Shown here: piece by piece, positions 15,476 to 24,340 of the stretch
How the letters are laid out: every line of letters begins with the position of its first letter
How positions within the stretch are numbered: the stretch's first letter is position 1
Assembly (NCBI GenBank): GCA_964559835.1
Contig: CAZLJE010000002.1
Span: 1-64,000, forward strand
Length of the DNA stretch: 64,000 nt
Origin: DAISJI01 sp964559835
GTDB lineage: Bacteria > Acidobacteriota > Terriglobia > Terriglobales > Acidobacteriaceae
Direction: 5' to 3'
The notes under the pieces: model-generated
The model's input: only the letters and a program-made list of their open reading frames with translations
The model's database searches: none
What the model was told of the DNA's origin: nothing
Program-made: the position numbers and the translations under genes

Positions 15476-16306
15476 ATGGATATTTACCAGGAGATCGTGA
15501 ATCTGCGAGCGGCCGGCCGTCGTGCCGCGCTGGCGACGATCACGAACGTCCGGGGTTCGATCCCGTCATTCCAAACTTCCAAGATGCTGGTGCGCGACGA
15601 CGGGTCGATCGCCGGCACGATCGGCGGCGGTTGCGTCGAGGCGGAAGTCTGGCAGGCCGCGCGTGAGGTCATGGAAGAAGAAAAGCCGCGCACGCTCACG
15701 TTCAACCTGAACCAGAATCCCAAGTACGATGTCGGCCTGGTCTGCGGCGGCACACTGGAGGTGTTCATCGAACCGGTCCTGCCGGTGCCGGTGCTCTACC
15801 TGTTCGGCGGCGGGCATGTTGCGGTGAATACGTACAAGGTCGCGCGCGCTGCCGGATTCGACGTTGTGGTCATCGATGACCGCGAGACCTATGCCAACCG
15901 CGAGCGCTTTCCTGACGCTCGCGAGATCCTCGCCGAAGATTTTGACCAGGCTTGCGCGAAGCTGAACCCGGGCGAGTCGAGCTATATCGTTATCGTTACG
16001 CGCGGACATCGCGACGACATGCGCGTGCTGCGCTGGGCAGTGACGACGCCGGCGCGCTACGTCGGCATGATCGGCTCCAAGCGCAAGACCATCGCGATCT
16101 ACAAAGAGCTGATCAACCAAGGCATGGAACCGGCGCTGTTCGAGCGCGTCAGCGCACCGGTCGGCCTGGAGATCGGCGCCGTGACGCCGGAAGAGATCGC
16201 AGTCGCTATTGTTGCCGAACTCATCGCGATCCGCCGGGGAGCGGACGCGAACCTCGCGCGCAAGCGACTGTCGAAGCAAGAAGACGTGGCCGCGGATCAG
16301 CGCTGA
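15476..16306 (+). CDS. XdhC/CoxI-family protein
   Basis: This family helps insert or sulfurate molybdenum cofactor in xanthine dehydrogenase or CO dehydrogenase-type enzymes. 276 aa from ATG 15476. The N-terminal XdhC block includes ALATITNVRGSIP, DDGSIAGTIGGGCVEAEVW and VCGGTLEVFIEP. The C-terminal Rossmann-like domain has LYLFGGGHVAVNTYKVARA, VVIDDRETYANRERFPDA, TRGHRDDMRVLRW, YVGMIGSKRK and APVGLEIGAVTPEEIAVAI. No molybdoenzyme subunit lies in the window, so its partner is elsewhere. Confidence 0.9.
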   Translation: MDIYQEIVNLRAAGRRAALATITNVRGSIPSFQTSKMLVRDDGSIAGTIGGGCVEAEVWQAAREVMEEEKPRTLTFNLNQNPKYDVGLVCGGTLEVFIEPVLPVPVLYLFGGGHVAVNTYKVARAAGFDVVVIDDRETYANRERFPDAREILAEDFDQACAKLNPGESSYIVIVTRGHRDDMRVLRWAVTTPARYVGMIGSKRKTIAIYKELINQGMEPALFERVSAPVGLEIGAVTPEEIAVAIVAELIAIRRGADANLARKRLSKQEDVAADQR

Positions 16307-16351
16307 TAAAAATCCCACGCAGGTAAAGGCGGCTTGGGTCCCTTCATCCCG

Positions 16352-16804
16352 TTATGCCTTCACCGAATTTTCAGGGCTCTTGCTCTTTTTATCTTTCTCT
16401 TGATGCCGTTTATTCTCGGCACTGTCGTTGACATCCTCTTCCTCAGATTTGCCGCTTGCGACTTGCCCTGTGTCTCGAGTCTGTCTTTCGGACTCGCCTT
16501 TGGGAGATTTGTCCGGTGGGGCGTTCAGTGCCCGCTTTTCGGTGTCTTTTGCGGACTCCGAAGAGTCCTGTTCAGCAGCGGCCTTCATGGCGGCGGAAAG
16601 CAGGTGATCGATTCGCACGCGCGCAGCACGCCATCTGACGTTGCTTGCGTTCTTCGCCCGCTCCAAATGGCCCGCTAGTTCTTCGTCGTTGGCTATGCCT
16701 TTATCCGCTAAGAATTGCAGGATGGCCGTGCATTGCGTATCTAAAGCCTCAAGAGAGGACAACAAGTCGTCCAGTATCTCCCGCGCTATTTCCTCGTTGT
16801 TCAT
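16352..16804 (-). CDS. Hypothetical charged protein, 150 aa
   Basis: Family not recognised. Residues 1-75 look helical (NNEEIAREILDDLLSSLEAL, ADKGIANDEELAGHLERA). The C-terminal half is a low-complexity, disordered Lys/Glu/Ser tail (KSPKGESERQ, EKDKKSKSPENS). Start at ATG 16802-16804, preceded by AGGAGAGACGGA; longer in-frame starts upstream run through a repeat and look non-coding. Convergent with the XdhC-like gene. Confidence 0.6.
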   Translation of the reverse strand: MNNEEIAREILDDLLSSLEALDTQCTAILQFLADKGIANDEELAGHLERAKNASNVRWRAARVRIDHLLSAAMKAAAEQDSSESAKDTEKRALNAPPDKSPKGESERQTRDTGQVASGKSEEEDVNDSAENKRHQEKDKKSKSPENSVKA

Positions 16805-16884
16805 TCCGTCTCTCCTGGAAGCAATCTTTTGGATGCAAAAAAGGCCGGCACAAAACAGAGTTGGTCGCACACCACCAGAAAGCT

Positions 16885-16928
16885 CACCACAAGGACACAA
16901 AGGAACACGAAGGAAACACAAGGTGGTG
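16885..16928. repeat. Dispersed CACCACnAAGG / CACGAAGGA repeat, copy 2
   Basis: CACCACAAGGACACAAAGG, then AACACGAAGGAAACACAAGG, ending GTGGTG. The terminal CACCAC and GTGGTG are complementary. Related to copies at 9566 and 37659. Confidence 0.6.
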
Positions 16929-17022
16929 TGTTTTGAATATCAGGTCAATGATCTAGCATCTAGATGAGCATATGGCTGGTAGAAGCCGCTGATCGATGGG
17001 TGGTCAGTAGAGAGGTCCGTCT

Positions 17023-18573
17023 ATGAGCACGACGATCGACGTAATGCCGGTAGAAACCGTTTCGCGAGCGCCGCTGCCGAAAGCGGGTTCGTGCGTACTG
17101 GTCATCTTTGGCGCGACGGGCGACCTGACGCGCCGGAAGCTGATGCCCGCGCTCTATAACCTGGCGTGCGTGGGATGCATGGGTACGCGGTTCGAAGTTT
17201 TGGGCACCGGGCGCACCCATCTCACCGACGAACAATTCCGGGAACGGATGCATGAAGGCGTCGCGGAATCGAAAGACACGCGGGATTTTTCGGAGGAGCG
17301 CTGGCGCGAGTTTCAAAAAAGTCTTCACTACATTGTGGGCGATCCGACTGACGAATCGTTCTATCCAAGGCTGCGCGACAAACTGGAAGAGATGCGCGCG
17401 GCAGGTTCCAGTCCGAACCACCTGTTCTACGTTTCGACGCCCGCATCGCTGGCGCAGCCGATCGTCGAGGGACTCGGGGCGGCGGGCCTGGCGCGCAACG
17501 AGCATGGATGGAGCCGCATTGTCCTGGAGAAACCTTTCGGGCACGATCTGAACTCCGCCCGGGAATTGAACGAGATGGTTTCGCGCATCTTTGATGAACG
17601 GGACGTTTACCGGATCGATCACTATCTCGGCAAGGAGACCGTGCAGAACATGATGGTGTTCCGCTTCGGCAACTCGCTGTTCGAGCCGGTGTGGAACCGC
17701 AACTACGTCGACTACGTCGAGATCACGGCCGCCGAGACGCTCGGGGTCGAGAACCGTGCGTCTTTCTACGAGGAGACGGGCGCGCTGCGGGACTTCGTTG
17801 CCAATCACCTGCTGCAACTGATGACCATCACCGCGATGGAGCCGCCGGCTGCATTCGAGTCCGAATCGGTGCGCAGCCAGAAGGTGCAGGTGCTGCGGTC
17901 GATCCGTCCGATGTCGATCGAGGAGGTCAGCAAGCGAACGGTGCGCGGGCAGTACGGGCCGGGGATAGTGAACGGCAAACCCGTCCCGGGATATCGCGAG
18001 GAGCCGGGCGTGAGTCCGACGTCGAATACGGAAACGTATGTCGCGGTCGAGTTCTCGGTCGACAACTGGCGGTGGGCCGGGGTTCCTTTCTACGTCCGCA
18101 CGGGAAAGCGGCTGGCGGCGACGGAAACAGAGGTGCGCGTGCACTTCAAGCGCACTCCGCAGGCTCTGTTCGCGCGTACGCCCGACGATGCCATCGAACC
18201 TAACTCCGTCGCCATCCGCATTCAGCCGAACGAAGGTATTGCCATCAACTTCGCCGCCAAGCGTCCCGGCAACCAGATGCAGACGATGACCGTGCAGGCG
18301 GACTTCTCGTATCGGAACGCATTCGGAGAACCGTCGCCTCCCGCGTACGAAACCTTGTTGCTGGACGCGATGCGAGGCGACGCGACGTTATTCACGCGGG
18401 CGGATGAAGTCGAGGCCGAGTGGCGGATCATCACGCCCATCGAAGAGGCTTGGGCAGAGCTTCCGCCGCCAACATTTCCCAACTACGCTGCCGGTTCGGA
18501 TGGGCCGCAGCGCGCGGACCTGCTCATCGCGGGTGGCGAACAACGGCGCTGGCGAAAACTGTCACAGTCCTAA
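17023..18573 (+). CDS. zwf: Glucose-6-phosphate 1-dehydrogenase
   Basis: Oxidises glucose-6-phosphate to 6-phosphogluconolactone with NAD(P), feeding the pentose phosphate pathway. 516 aa. Signatures: VIFGATGDLTRRKLMPALYN (coenzyme fingerprint), NHLFYVSTPASLAQ, IVLEKPFGHDLNSARELN, VYRIDHYLGKETVQNMMVFR (substrate site with the catalytic His further on), YEETGALRDFVANHLLQL and PFYVRTGKRLAATETEV. It is the classical enzyme, not the luciferase-like F420-dependent type, but its NADPH could be passed to F420 by NpdG. Confidence 0.95.
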   Translation: MSTTIDVMPVETVSRAPLPKAGSCVLVIFGATGDLTRRKLMPALYNLACVGCMGTRFEVLGTGRTHLTDEQFRERMHEGVAESKDTRDFSEERWREFQKSLHYIVGDPTDESFYPRLRDKLEEMRAAGSSPNHLFYVSTPASLAQPIVEGLGAAGLARNEHGWSRIVLEKPFGHDLNSARELNEMVSRIFDERDVYRIDHYLGKETVQNMMVFRFGNSLFEPVWNRNYVDYVEITAAETLGVENRASFYEETGALRDFVANHLLQLMTITAMEPPAAFESESVRSQKVQVLRSIRPMSIEEVSKRTVRGQYGPGIVNGKPVPGYREEPGVSPTSNTETYVAVEFSVDNWRWAGVPFYVRTGKRLAATETEVRVHFKRTPQALFARTPDDAIEPNSVAIRIQPNEGIAINFAAKRPGNQMQTMTVQADFSYRNAFGEPSPPAYETLLLDAMRGDATLFTRADEVEAEWRIITPIEEAWAELPPPTFPNYAAGSDGPQRADLLIAGGEQRRWRKLSQS

Positions 18574-18677
18574 GATCTTCTCGATCACTGCGCATCCAAC
18601 CGTGCCAAGACGGTCCCGGGCCCGCCGCTCGTCGATTGCCCACGCTTCGAGGTGGCGCACCCGAGACAGGAGGACGT

Positions 18678-19037
18678 ATGCCGGTGCAGAACGATGTCAA
18701 AAAGCAGCTTGCGAAAGAAACCGAAATCAATCTCACCGTTACGGGCAGAAAGTCGGGCCGGAGCAGCACCCGCCCCGTCTGGTTTGTGCTCGAGGGCGAC
18801 ACGCTGTACCTGTTGCCGGTGCAGGGTTCGGGCACGGAGTGGTACAAGAACGTGCTGAAAAACCCGACGGTCCGGATCGAAGCCGGAGGCGCCGAGGCAG
18901 AGTTGAAGGTGGTTCCGATCACGGCTAAGGAACAGGTCTCGTCGGTGGTCGAGAAGTTCCGCAAGAAGTACGGCGCCGACGATGTGAAGAAGTACTACTC
19001 GAAGTTCGACGTCGCGGTTCGCGCGCAAATACCGTGA
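18678..19037 (+). CDS. Deazaflavin-dependent (F420) oxidoreductase, Ddn-like
   Basis: A 119-aa single-domain split beta-barrel of the F420-binding nitroreductase family (Ddn/DUF385). Visible features: INLTVTGRKSGRSSTRPVWF, where the TGRKSG...RPV block is the typical cofactor-phosphate site, LEGDTLYLLPVQGSGTEWYK, VLKNPTVRIEAGG, and the C-terminal KYYSKFDVAVRA. A strong ribosome site (AGGAGG) precedes ATG 18678. It is the best candidate for a user of the F420 made by the operon 4 kb upstream. The substrate is unknown. Confidence 0.85.
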   Translation: MPVQNDVKKQLAKETEINLTVTGRKSGRSSTRPVWFVLEGDTLYLLPVQGSGTEWYKNVLKNPTVRIEAGGAEAELKVVPITAKEQVSSVVEKFRKKYGADDVKKYYSKFDVAVRAQIP

Positions 19038-19190
19038 TCGGCTCGATGAGGGCTGCCCAGCCCCGAACGAACCTTACTACGAAAGTGATAGACCGGACCA
19101 GCGCTCAGGGCCAATTGTCACAGCCAGGTGCGGCCGTTAGCCTCTTACCATGCACTGCGCCACGTGCACAAGACCACAAGGAGTTGTGCC

Positions 19191-19598
19191 ATGAAGAAGC
19201 TGTTTTCGATTTGTCTGGCGCTCGCGCTGTCGTTGCCACTGCTGGCATGGACGCAATACGGTTCGCAACAGTCTAGCAACGACCAGAACCAGCCGAACGC
19301 GCAGGGCCAGTCCAGTCAACAACCGAGCGCGCAGAGCCAGTCCAGCCAACAGAGTCCAGACATGAGCCAGGACCAAGGCGGCAAGCACAAGAAGGGGAAG
19401 AGCAAGAAGATGTCGGGAACGGTCAGTAACAACGGGAAGACGTTCACCAACGATCAGGACAGCAAGAGCTACACCGTGGACAACCCGACGGCGCTGCAAG
19501 CACAGGAGGGCCAGCACGTGAACGTCATCGTGGCCGTTGATCCCGACACCAATACGGTCCACATCATTCAGGTCGCGTCGCCTGGAACACCACAGTAG
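19191..19598 (+). CDS. Secreted Gln/Ser-rich protein
   Basis: 135 aa with signal peptide MKKLFSICLALALSLPLLAW. A low-complexity Gln/Ser/Asn region (about 25-65, SSQQPSAQSQSSQQSPD) leads to a short Lys cluster (KHKKGKSKK) and a small beta-type domain (GTVSNNGKTFTNDQDSKSYT, VNVIVAVDPDTNTVHIIQV). The C-terminal domain resembles small secreted domains common in acidobacteria. Function unknown. Preceded by AAGGAG. Confidence 0.7.
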   Translation: MKKLFSICLALALSLPLLAWTQYGSQQSSNDQNQPNAQGQSSQQPSAQSQSSQQSPDMSQDQGGKHKKGKSKKMSGTVSNNGKTFTNDQDSKSYTVDNPTALQAQEGQHVNVIVAVDPDTNTVHIIQVASPGTPQ

Positions 19599-19691
19599 TG
19601 ATCTTCGGCGCGGTTAAGTTCTCCCGGACAGAGGCGTACGGTCGGTGGCTCACGCTTGCGTGGGCCACTCGACTCGACAGCACGGTGTGTC

Positions 19692-20480
19692 ATGAATCCA
19701 GAATCGCGAAACCGTGCTGAAATCCGGAGTGCGAAAGGGCAACAACAAGAACAGCAATTGCGAAGTAAGGATGAGGAACTCCACTCGCTCGCAACAGCAG
19801 GACGGAAGGACGCGTTTTTTCAGCGCATCCTGCCCCTGCTCGGCCCGCTGAAGAGCTACATCAAGCGCCGGCTCCGCATCGCGTATCTCACGGGCGAGAT
19901 CCGCACCCAGGTCTACACGAGCGGCGACATCCTCGACCAGGTAGTCCTCAGCGCATACGAAAATTACGACCGCAAACCGGCTGACTTGAGCCTGCGGGAA
20001 TGGCTTTACCGGCTCGCGAACGAAACCCTGGATTCATACCTGCGCAAGCGAGCGAAAATAGATGCGCGCCGGAAAAGTCTGGAGTCGTTGTCGGAGGCGG
20101 AGCGGCGTCAACTGGAAGAACCGGAGCGCATGACCGCGGATGCCGAGGGCGAAGTCGTTCTCGACGAAGACCTGGACGATAGCGAGTACCAGCGCCAGGA
20201 TTTTCTGCCTCCCACGTACCAGAGCGACCCGTCGCAGGAGCTGGAGCGCAGCGAAGAAATGGAGCGGATCCTGCGCGCGTTTTCGCGGATCCCTCAAAGA
20301 GACCGGCTGGTCTTCGAACTTTCCGCGATGGAAGGATTTCCCGACAAAGCTGTCGCCCGAATGACCGGGGTTCCGGCTGGGCGGGTGCGGGGGATTGTGG
20401 AGAAGGTAAGGACGCAAGTACTGCGCGATATCCAGGCCGACAAAAAAAGACCAAGCTCTGAGCGGAAAAAAGCGTCGTAA
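19692..20480 (+). CDS. Sigma-70-like (ECF-type) factor
   Basis: 262 aa. The N-terminal part (about 30-130) is helical and resembles sigma region 2 (DILDQVVLSAYENYDRKPAD, LREWLYRLANETLDSYLRKR). An acidic linker (DAEGEVVLDEDLDDSEYQ) leads to a region-4-like segment: ERILRAFSRIPQRDRLVFEL, then GFPDKAVARMTGVPAGRVRG as the helix-turn-helix. This suggests an atypical ECF sigma factor; similarity is by layout only. No anti-sigma gene is adjacent. Confidence 0.6.
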   Translation: MNPESRNRAEIRSAKGQQQEQQLRSKDEELHSLATAGRKDAFFQRILPLLGPLKSYIKRRLRIAYLTGEIRTQVYTSGDILDQVVLSAYENYDRKPADLSLREWLYRLANETLDSYLRKRAKIDARRKSLESLSEAERRQLEEPERMTADAEGEVVLDEDLDDSEYQRQDFLPPTYQSDPSQELERSEEMERILRAFSRIPQRDRLVFELSAMEGFPDKAVARMTGVPAGRVRGIVEKVRTQVLRDIQADKKRPSSERKKAS

Positions 20481-20588
20481 GGATTATGTCATCTTTCTCC
20501 CCGCGGCCGTTATACCAACGGATAACAGCCCCCTACCCGTTCGTATCGCCCTGCGATACACAAAGACGATTGACTCAACCTCTTGCAC

Positions 20589-20594
20589 TATAAT
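20589..20594 (+). promoter_or_regulatory. Perfect TATAAT -10 box
   Basis: TATAAT lies 9 bp before ATG 20604. The nearest TTGACT (20570-20575) is only 13 bp away, shorter than the usual 17, so the -35 match is weak. If used, the transcript would be nearly leaderless. Confidence 0.35.
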
Positions 20595-20603
20595 TTTGGG
20601 ACT

Positions 20604-20825
20604 ATGGAGCGAAAATCCCACACAATCCCTATCCGACGAATCCGTTCACAGAAACAGACCGGTCATAACTTGATCCGCAGTGCGGAAACAGCGCTGGTCT
20701 GCGAAGTGTTGGGCGATGTGTTGGAGAAGGGCGGGGCTGCGGCGAACGGTTGGGCCGACGAATGCTCCCGGACGATGCCGTGGCTCTTTCTGCTGTCAGT
20801 CATCGGAAGCAGACCAAAATCGTAG
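20604..20825 (+). CDS. Possible small protein, 73 aa
   Basis: Starts MERKSHTIPIRRIRSQKQTG. Basic N-terminus and no recognised family. Support comes from the TATAAT box just upstream and a strong hairpin terminator shortly after the stop. It could equally be part of a non-coding transcript. Confidence 0.35.
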   Translation: MERKSHTIPIRRIRSQKQTGHNLIRSAETALVCEVLGDVLEKGGAAANGWADECSRTMPWLFLLSVIGSRPKS

Positions 20826-20843
20826 AGTTCACCAGCAACAACC

Positions 20844-20876
20844 AAACCCCGCCAGGAAGCATCCGGGCGGGGTTTT
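20844..20876. terminator. Intrinsic, probably bidirectional terminator
   Basis: A 10-bp stem AAACCCCGCC with GGCGGGGTTT around a 12-nt loop, followed by TTTT on the + strand and preceded by an A-run readable as U on the - strand. It separates the 73-aa ORF from the convergent LVIVD-repeat gene. Confidence 0.85.
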
Positions 20877-20899
20877 GTATTGCCTGTGTTGGCGGCTGA

Positions 20900-22933
20900 T
20901 CAGGCCTGCGGATGTTTCAGTATCTCCGCCAGCGCTTTCAGGCGTTGCGTGTCGGCCGGAGTCTTGGCGGACGAGGCGCTTTCTTCCACGGAAGACGCCA
21001 TGCTGCTCAGTTTCGAAGCTTTCTTCATGTGGGATTTCTCGGCGTCGTGGATCGCCTTCTGCAAAGCGGCGATACGGTCGGCCGGCAAAGCCTGCGAACG
21101 CGCCAACTGATCGAGGTAGGCCTTGGCGACGATCAAGTTTGCGGGCCACTCGATCTTCTGCTGGTTCTGGACGTTGAGCTCGGACACGCGGACGGTCTTG
21201 GCCGCGTCGATCTCGTTCTGCGTGAGGAATTTCGTCGGCGTCAGTTCGAAAACGTCGAGGCCGCGGGCGATCTCCGAGCCGTAGATGTAGCCGTTGTACC
21301 AGTAGGCCGACCAGTCGCCGCCGAGGATGAGCGTCTTAGGATCGATGGCGCCACGATCGAAGTACGCGATCTCGTACGGGTGCGCCGGATCCGTGAAGTC
21401 CATGACGGAAACGCCGCCCTGGTACCAGGCCTGCACTTCGATGTCACGGCCGGGAACCGGCACGAGCGAACCGTTGTGAGCGACGCAATTCTCGGTGTCG
21501 CTCTGCGCGGCGGGCAGCTTGTAATAGCTCTGCAAGCTTAGCTTGCCGTCCTTGAGGTCGAAGATCGCGTCCGCGCCCCACTTGTTGGGATCGTTCGGAC
21601 GGCAGCGCGCGCCAAGCCCACCACCCCACTCGTCGGTGAAGACGACTTTGCTGCCATCGTTGGAGAACGATGCCGAATGCCAGTAAGAGTAGTTGGGATC
21701 GTTGACGGCGTCGACGCGCTTGGGATGCACCGGGTCTTTGATGTCGAGGATGAGCCCGTTGCCCGAGCAGGCGCCCGCGGCGAGGCCGATCGCCGAGTAC
21801 ACGGTGATGTCGTGGCACTGGTTGGTGTCCTGCGGCTTGTCGCCGCCCTTACCGTGCGTGCCGCCATTGTTGAGGCCGTTCAGTGCGCCGGTGCGGGGAT
21901 CCATGAAGACGCGCGGGCTGTTGACAACCTTCGCATCCTGTGGCGCCGCGACCGGGACCTGGATCACGTCGATACGGAAGAGCGCGGTGTTCGGGTCCTT
22001 GTCAGGCGCTTCGCCGGAGCAGCCCGGCAGTTCTTCCGCCTGGCGCACGAACGAGGTGCCCGATACGTAGATATAGACGTTGTTCGGATCGTTGGGATCG
22101 ACGACCAGCGTGTGCGTATGCGAGCCGCGGCAGGTCTGCACGGCTGCGACTTGCTTCGGGTTCTTGATATCGGAGATGTCGAAAATGCGCACGCCGCGGA
22201 AGCGCTCTTTCTGCGCGGCGGGAATGCGATGCCGGGCCTTGTCCTTGTCCTCATCCGGCGGAGGCGGAGGTTCGGGCGGAAAACCTTCGGCGCCGCAATC
22301 AAGACGGCCGTTGGGCATTTCGACGGACATGAACATCAGGTTCTTGTATACGGAGACGTCGCCCTGGCCACCGGGGCAGACCATGGAAGTGACGAGCGAG
22401 GCCTTGGCGGGATTGGAGATGTCGAAGATGTTGATGCCGTAAAAATTTCCCTGGAACAGGTGGTTGCCCTGGAAGGCGAGGTCGGAGTTGGAGAAGGCAA
22501 GCTGCGCCAGGACCAACTTCATCGGCTTCGGCATCTTCGGATTCGCACGCATGCCGAGCTGGCCAAGGGTCTTCTCCACCTTCGGATCGTCGGGATCGGA
22601 GGCCCCGAGTTGAAACGCGTCGGGCTTCTTCACCAGCACGACATGCTTCAGGCCCATCGAGGTCTCGCCGGCGTTATAGAGGCCCGGGGCCAGCTTGTAG
22701 CGGGGATCGTTGACATCCGAACCGGTCATACCCGGCGGCAGGGCCGGAGCCGGCTCGGGCGCAAACGGGTCGTGTTCCGCTTCGGGTTCCTTGGCGGGCG
22801 CGGGCGCGCCGTTGGCGGACGGGGGCGTGTGTGCGGGCGCCTGAGCTTGCGCCATCACGATGGACGAGAAAGTCATAGCGACGACGGCAACACCCGCCAG
22901 CCGCAATGCAGCACGGTGCACTCGATTCATCAT
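20900..22933 (-). CDS. LVIVD-repeat secreted beta-propeller protein
   Basis: 677 aa with a signal peptide (VAVVAMTFSSIVMAQAQA) and a Pro/Ala-rich linker. The long propeller-like body has repeated NIFDISNPAKASLV, VRIFDISDIKNPKQV, LILDIKDPVHPKRV and VSVMDFTDPAHPYEIAYFD blades, the LVIVD pattern. Two GSHTHT/YWHSAS segments and several Cys may bind metal. The C-terminus is helical (about 600-677). Its ATG overlaps the stop of the DUF305 gene, so the two are one operon. Function is unknown; surface or periplasmic binding is likely. Confidence 0.8.
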   Translation of the reverse strand: MMNRVHRAALRLAGVAVVAMTFSSIVMAQAQAPAHTPPSANGAPAPAKEPEAEHDPFAPEPAPALPPGMTGSDVNDPRYKLAPGLYNAGETSMGLKHVVLVKKPDAFQLGASDPDDPKVEKTLGQLGMRANPKMPKPMKLVLAQLAFSNSDLAFQGNHLFQGNFYGINIFDISNPAKASLVTSMVCPGGQGDVSVYKNLMFMSVEMPNGRLDCGAEGFPPEPPPPPDEDKDKARHRIPAAQKERFRGVRIFDISDIKNPKQVAAVQTCRGSHTHTLVVDPNDPNNVYIYVSGTSFVRQAEELPGCSGEAPDKDPNTALFRIDVIQVPVAAPQDAKVVNSPRVFMDPRTGALNGLNNGGTHGKGGDKPQDTNQCHDITVYSAIGLAAGACSGNGLILDIKDPVHPKRVDAVNDPNYSYWHSASFSNDGSKVVFTDEWGGGLGARCRPNDPNKWGADAIFDLKDGKLSLQSYYKLPAAQSDTENCVAHNGSLVPVPGRDIEVQAWYQGGVSVMDFTDPAHPYEIAYFDRGAIDPKTLILGGDWSAYWYNGYIYGSEIARGLDVFELTPTKFLTQNEIDAAKTVRVSELNVQNQQKIEWPANLIVAKAYLDQLARSQALPADRIAALQKAIHDAEKSHMKKASKLSSMASSVEESASSAKTPADTQRLKALAEILKHPQA

Positions 22934-23625
22934 TTCGATTTTTTCTCCAACATGGATTGCATGATCCTGATCTCGGCACGCTGGCCGGTATCGACATCGG
23001 TAGCAAAGTCGAACACTTCGGGGTTCTGGCCCGCGCCCGCGGTATCGAACAGGTCCTTCACCATGATGAGCGCGCCATTGTGGTGCTGGATCATGCCGGC
23101 AAGGAACAGGCTGTCGAAGTCATCGCCCTTGGCCTTGCGGAGGGCGTCCATCTGCTCGACGGTCAACATTCCTGGCATGAGAGACATCGGGTGGCCGGAG
23201 CGGTCCATGTCGGGCATACCGGGCATGGCCATCGAGGTGGGTTCGCCGCGGACCGTGAGCCAGCGCTGCATGAACTTGATCTCATCGGATTGCGAGGTAC
23301 TGATTCGGGCGCCGAGCAGGCGCAAATCTTTGTTGGTGGTGTGCGCGGGAATGAGCGCGGTCATCTCGACCGCCTGCGCGTGATGCATGATCATTCCCTG
23401 CATGAAATCGATGTCCGCCTGCGAGCGCGGAGGCAGTGTGCCCCTGGTCGAGGGCGGAAGGATCTTCGACGGCTGTCCGGGAGCGCCGGGCTGCACGATG
23501 ACGGGGGTGATGGGGTGGTCAGACTTCTGCGCGAGCGCAGGCAGGACGGCGAAGAGCGCGATGGCGACGGTTGCGGAGACAGGCCTACGCCCGGTAAAAG
23601 CGTTCAATTTCGGAAGATACCCCAC
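22930..23625 (-). CDS. DUF305 secreted protein (start uncertain)
   Basis: Contains the DUF305 four-helix pattern with two His-rich helices: DIDFMQGMIMHHAQAVEM and SLFLAGMIQHHNGALIMV, joined by a Met-rich linker (TSMAMPGMPDMDRSGHPMSL). His-His plus Met suggests copper binding (inference). A signal peptide RRPVSATVAIALFAVLPALAQ is present. No ATG fits; GTG 23623-23625 or TTG 23605-23607 would place it properly, while longer in-frame starts read through the promoter region. Translationally coupled to the LVIVD gene. Confidence 0.8.
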   Translation of the reverse strand: MGYLPKLNAFTGRRPVSATVAIALFAVLPALAQKSDHPITPVIVQPGAPGQPSKILPPSTRGTLPPRSQADIDFMQGMIMHHAQAVEMTALIPAHTTNKDLRLLGARISTSQSDEIKFMQRWLTVRGEPTSMAMPGMPDMDRSGHPMSLMPGMLTVEQMDALRKAKGDDFDSLFLAGMIQHHNGALIMVKDLFDTAGAGQNPEVFDFATDVDTGQRAEIRIMQSMLEKKSK

Positions 23626-24340
23626 ATTTCTTGTATATACGCTATCACGAAGCGGCCGGAAGGACGTAGTGGGACAATCCGGCACATCTACCAAATGGTG
23701 GGCAGAAGTATGGCTGCACAACGCACCGAATACCTTTACGACGGCGGAAAATCCCTCGCGCACTACGATTTCGACACGGTGGAGAGCTGCCATGAAGTTC
23801 ATTCGTGACTCCGATTGCCATTTCGGTCTCGCCGTCATTCTCGTTCTGGCGCCAGCGACAATATCTAATAGCTATACAATATTAAGCTATATAACACTAA
23901 TTGAAATATATTCCTTGACTTCGTCCCTGCGCCGCGCGACGATGGACGTCGGGCCGAGGTGGACGCGAATTGTGTTCCTCTCGCCCACCAGTACCATGCT
24001 GGCGGTCACGCGAGTTCGGCCGCTCCTCCCGCCGGCCTCCCATTCCACCTACCGGGTTAACTCTTTCGACAACTTTCTCGCAAATTTTCCCTGTGGAAAT
24101 CTCCAAGTAACCCGGGCGTATTTTGATGATTCAAAAGAGACGCACCAAAAACTGGACGTTACTAACTCATGCGACCATAACCAACTGGTAATCGCGAAAA
24201 CGCCACACCTCGACGTGTCTTGTCCCTGGCGGGACTCGGTGGATGATCCGCTCGTTATTCCCGGGACTCACGTCCCAGGCTATGAATTCCCGTCGCTACG
24301 CGACTTGGGTTCCGCGGCCCGCGCCCCGCGCCCCTCGTCC
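23626..24340. other. Long gene-free interval with an AT-rich patch
   Basis: About 700 bp upstream of the DUF305 operon and downstream of the S9 peptidase. It holds a doubtful 32-aa ORF (23710-23808, + strand), an AT-rich patch at 23855-23917 with AGCTATA twice, and an inverted GGGACTCACGTCCC near 24263. I see no recognisable gene, tRNA or transposase. Promoter elements for the DUF305 operon should lie near 23630-23660 (TATATAC on the minus strand). Confidence 0.45.

Noticed and set aside
23710..23808. 32-aa ORF starting MAAQRTEYLYDGG
   Set aside because: Very short and lacks a clear ribosome site; noted only as part of the gap description.
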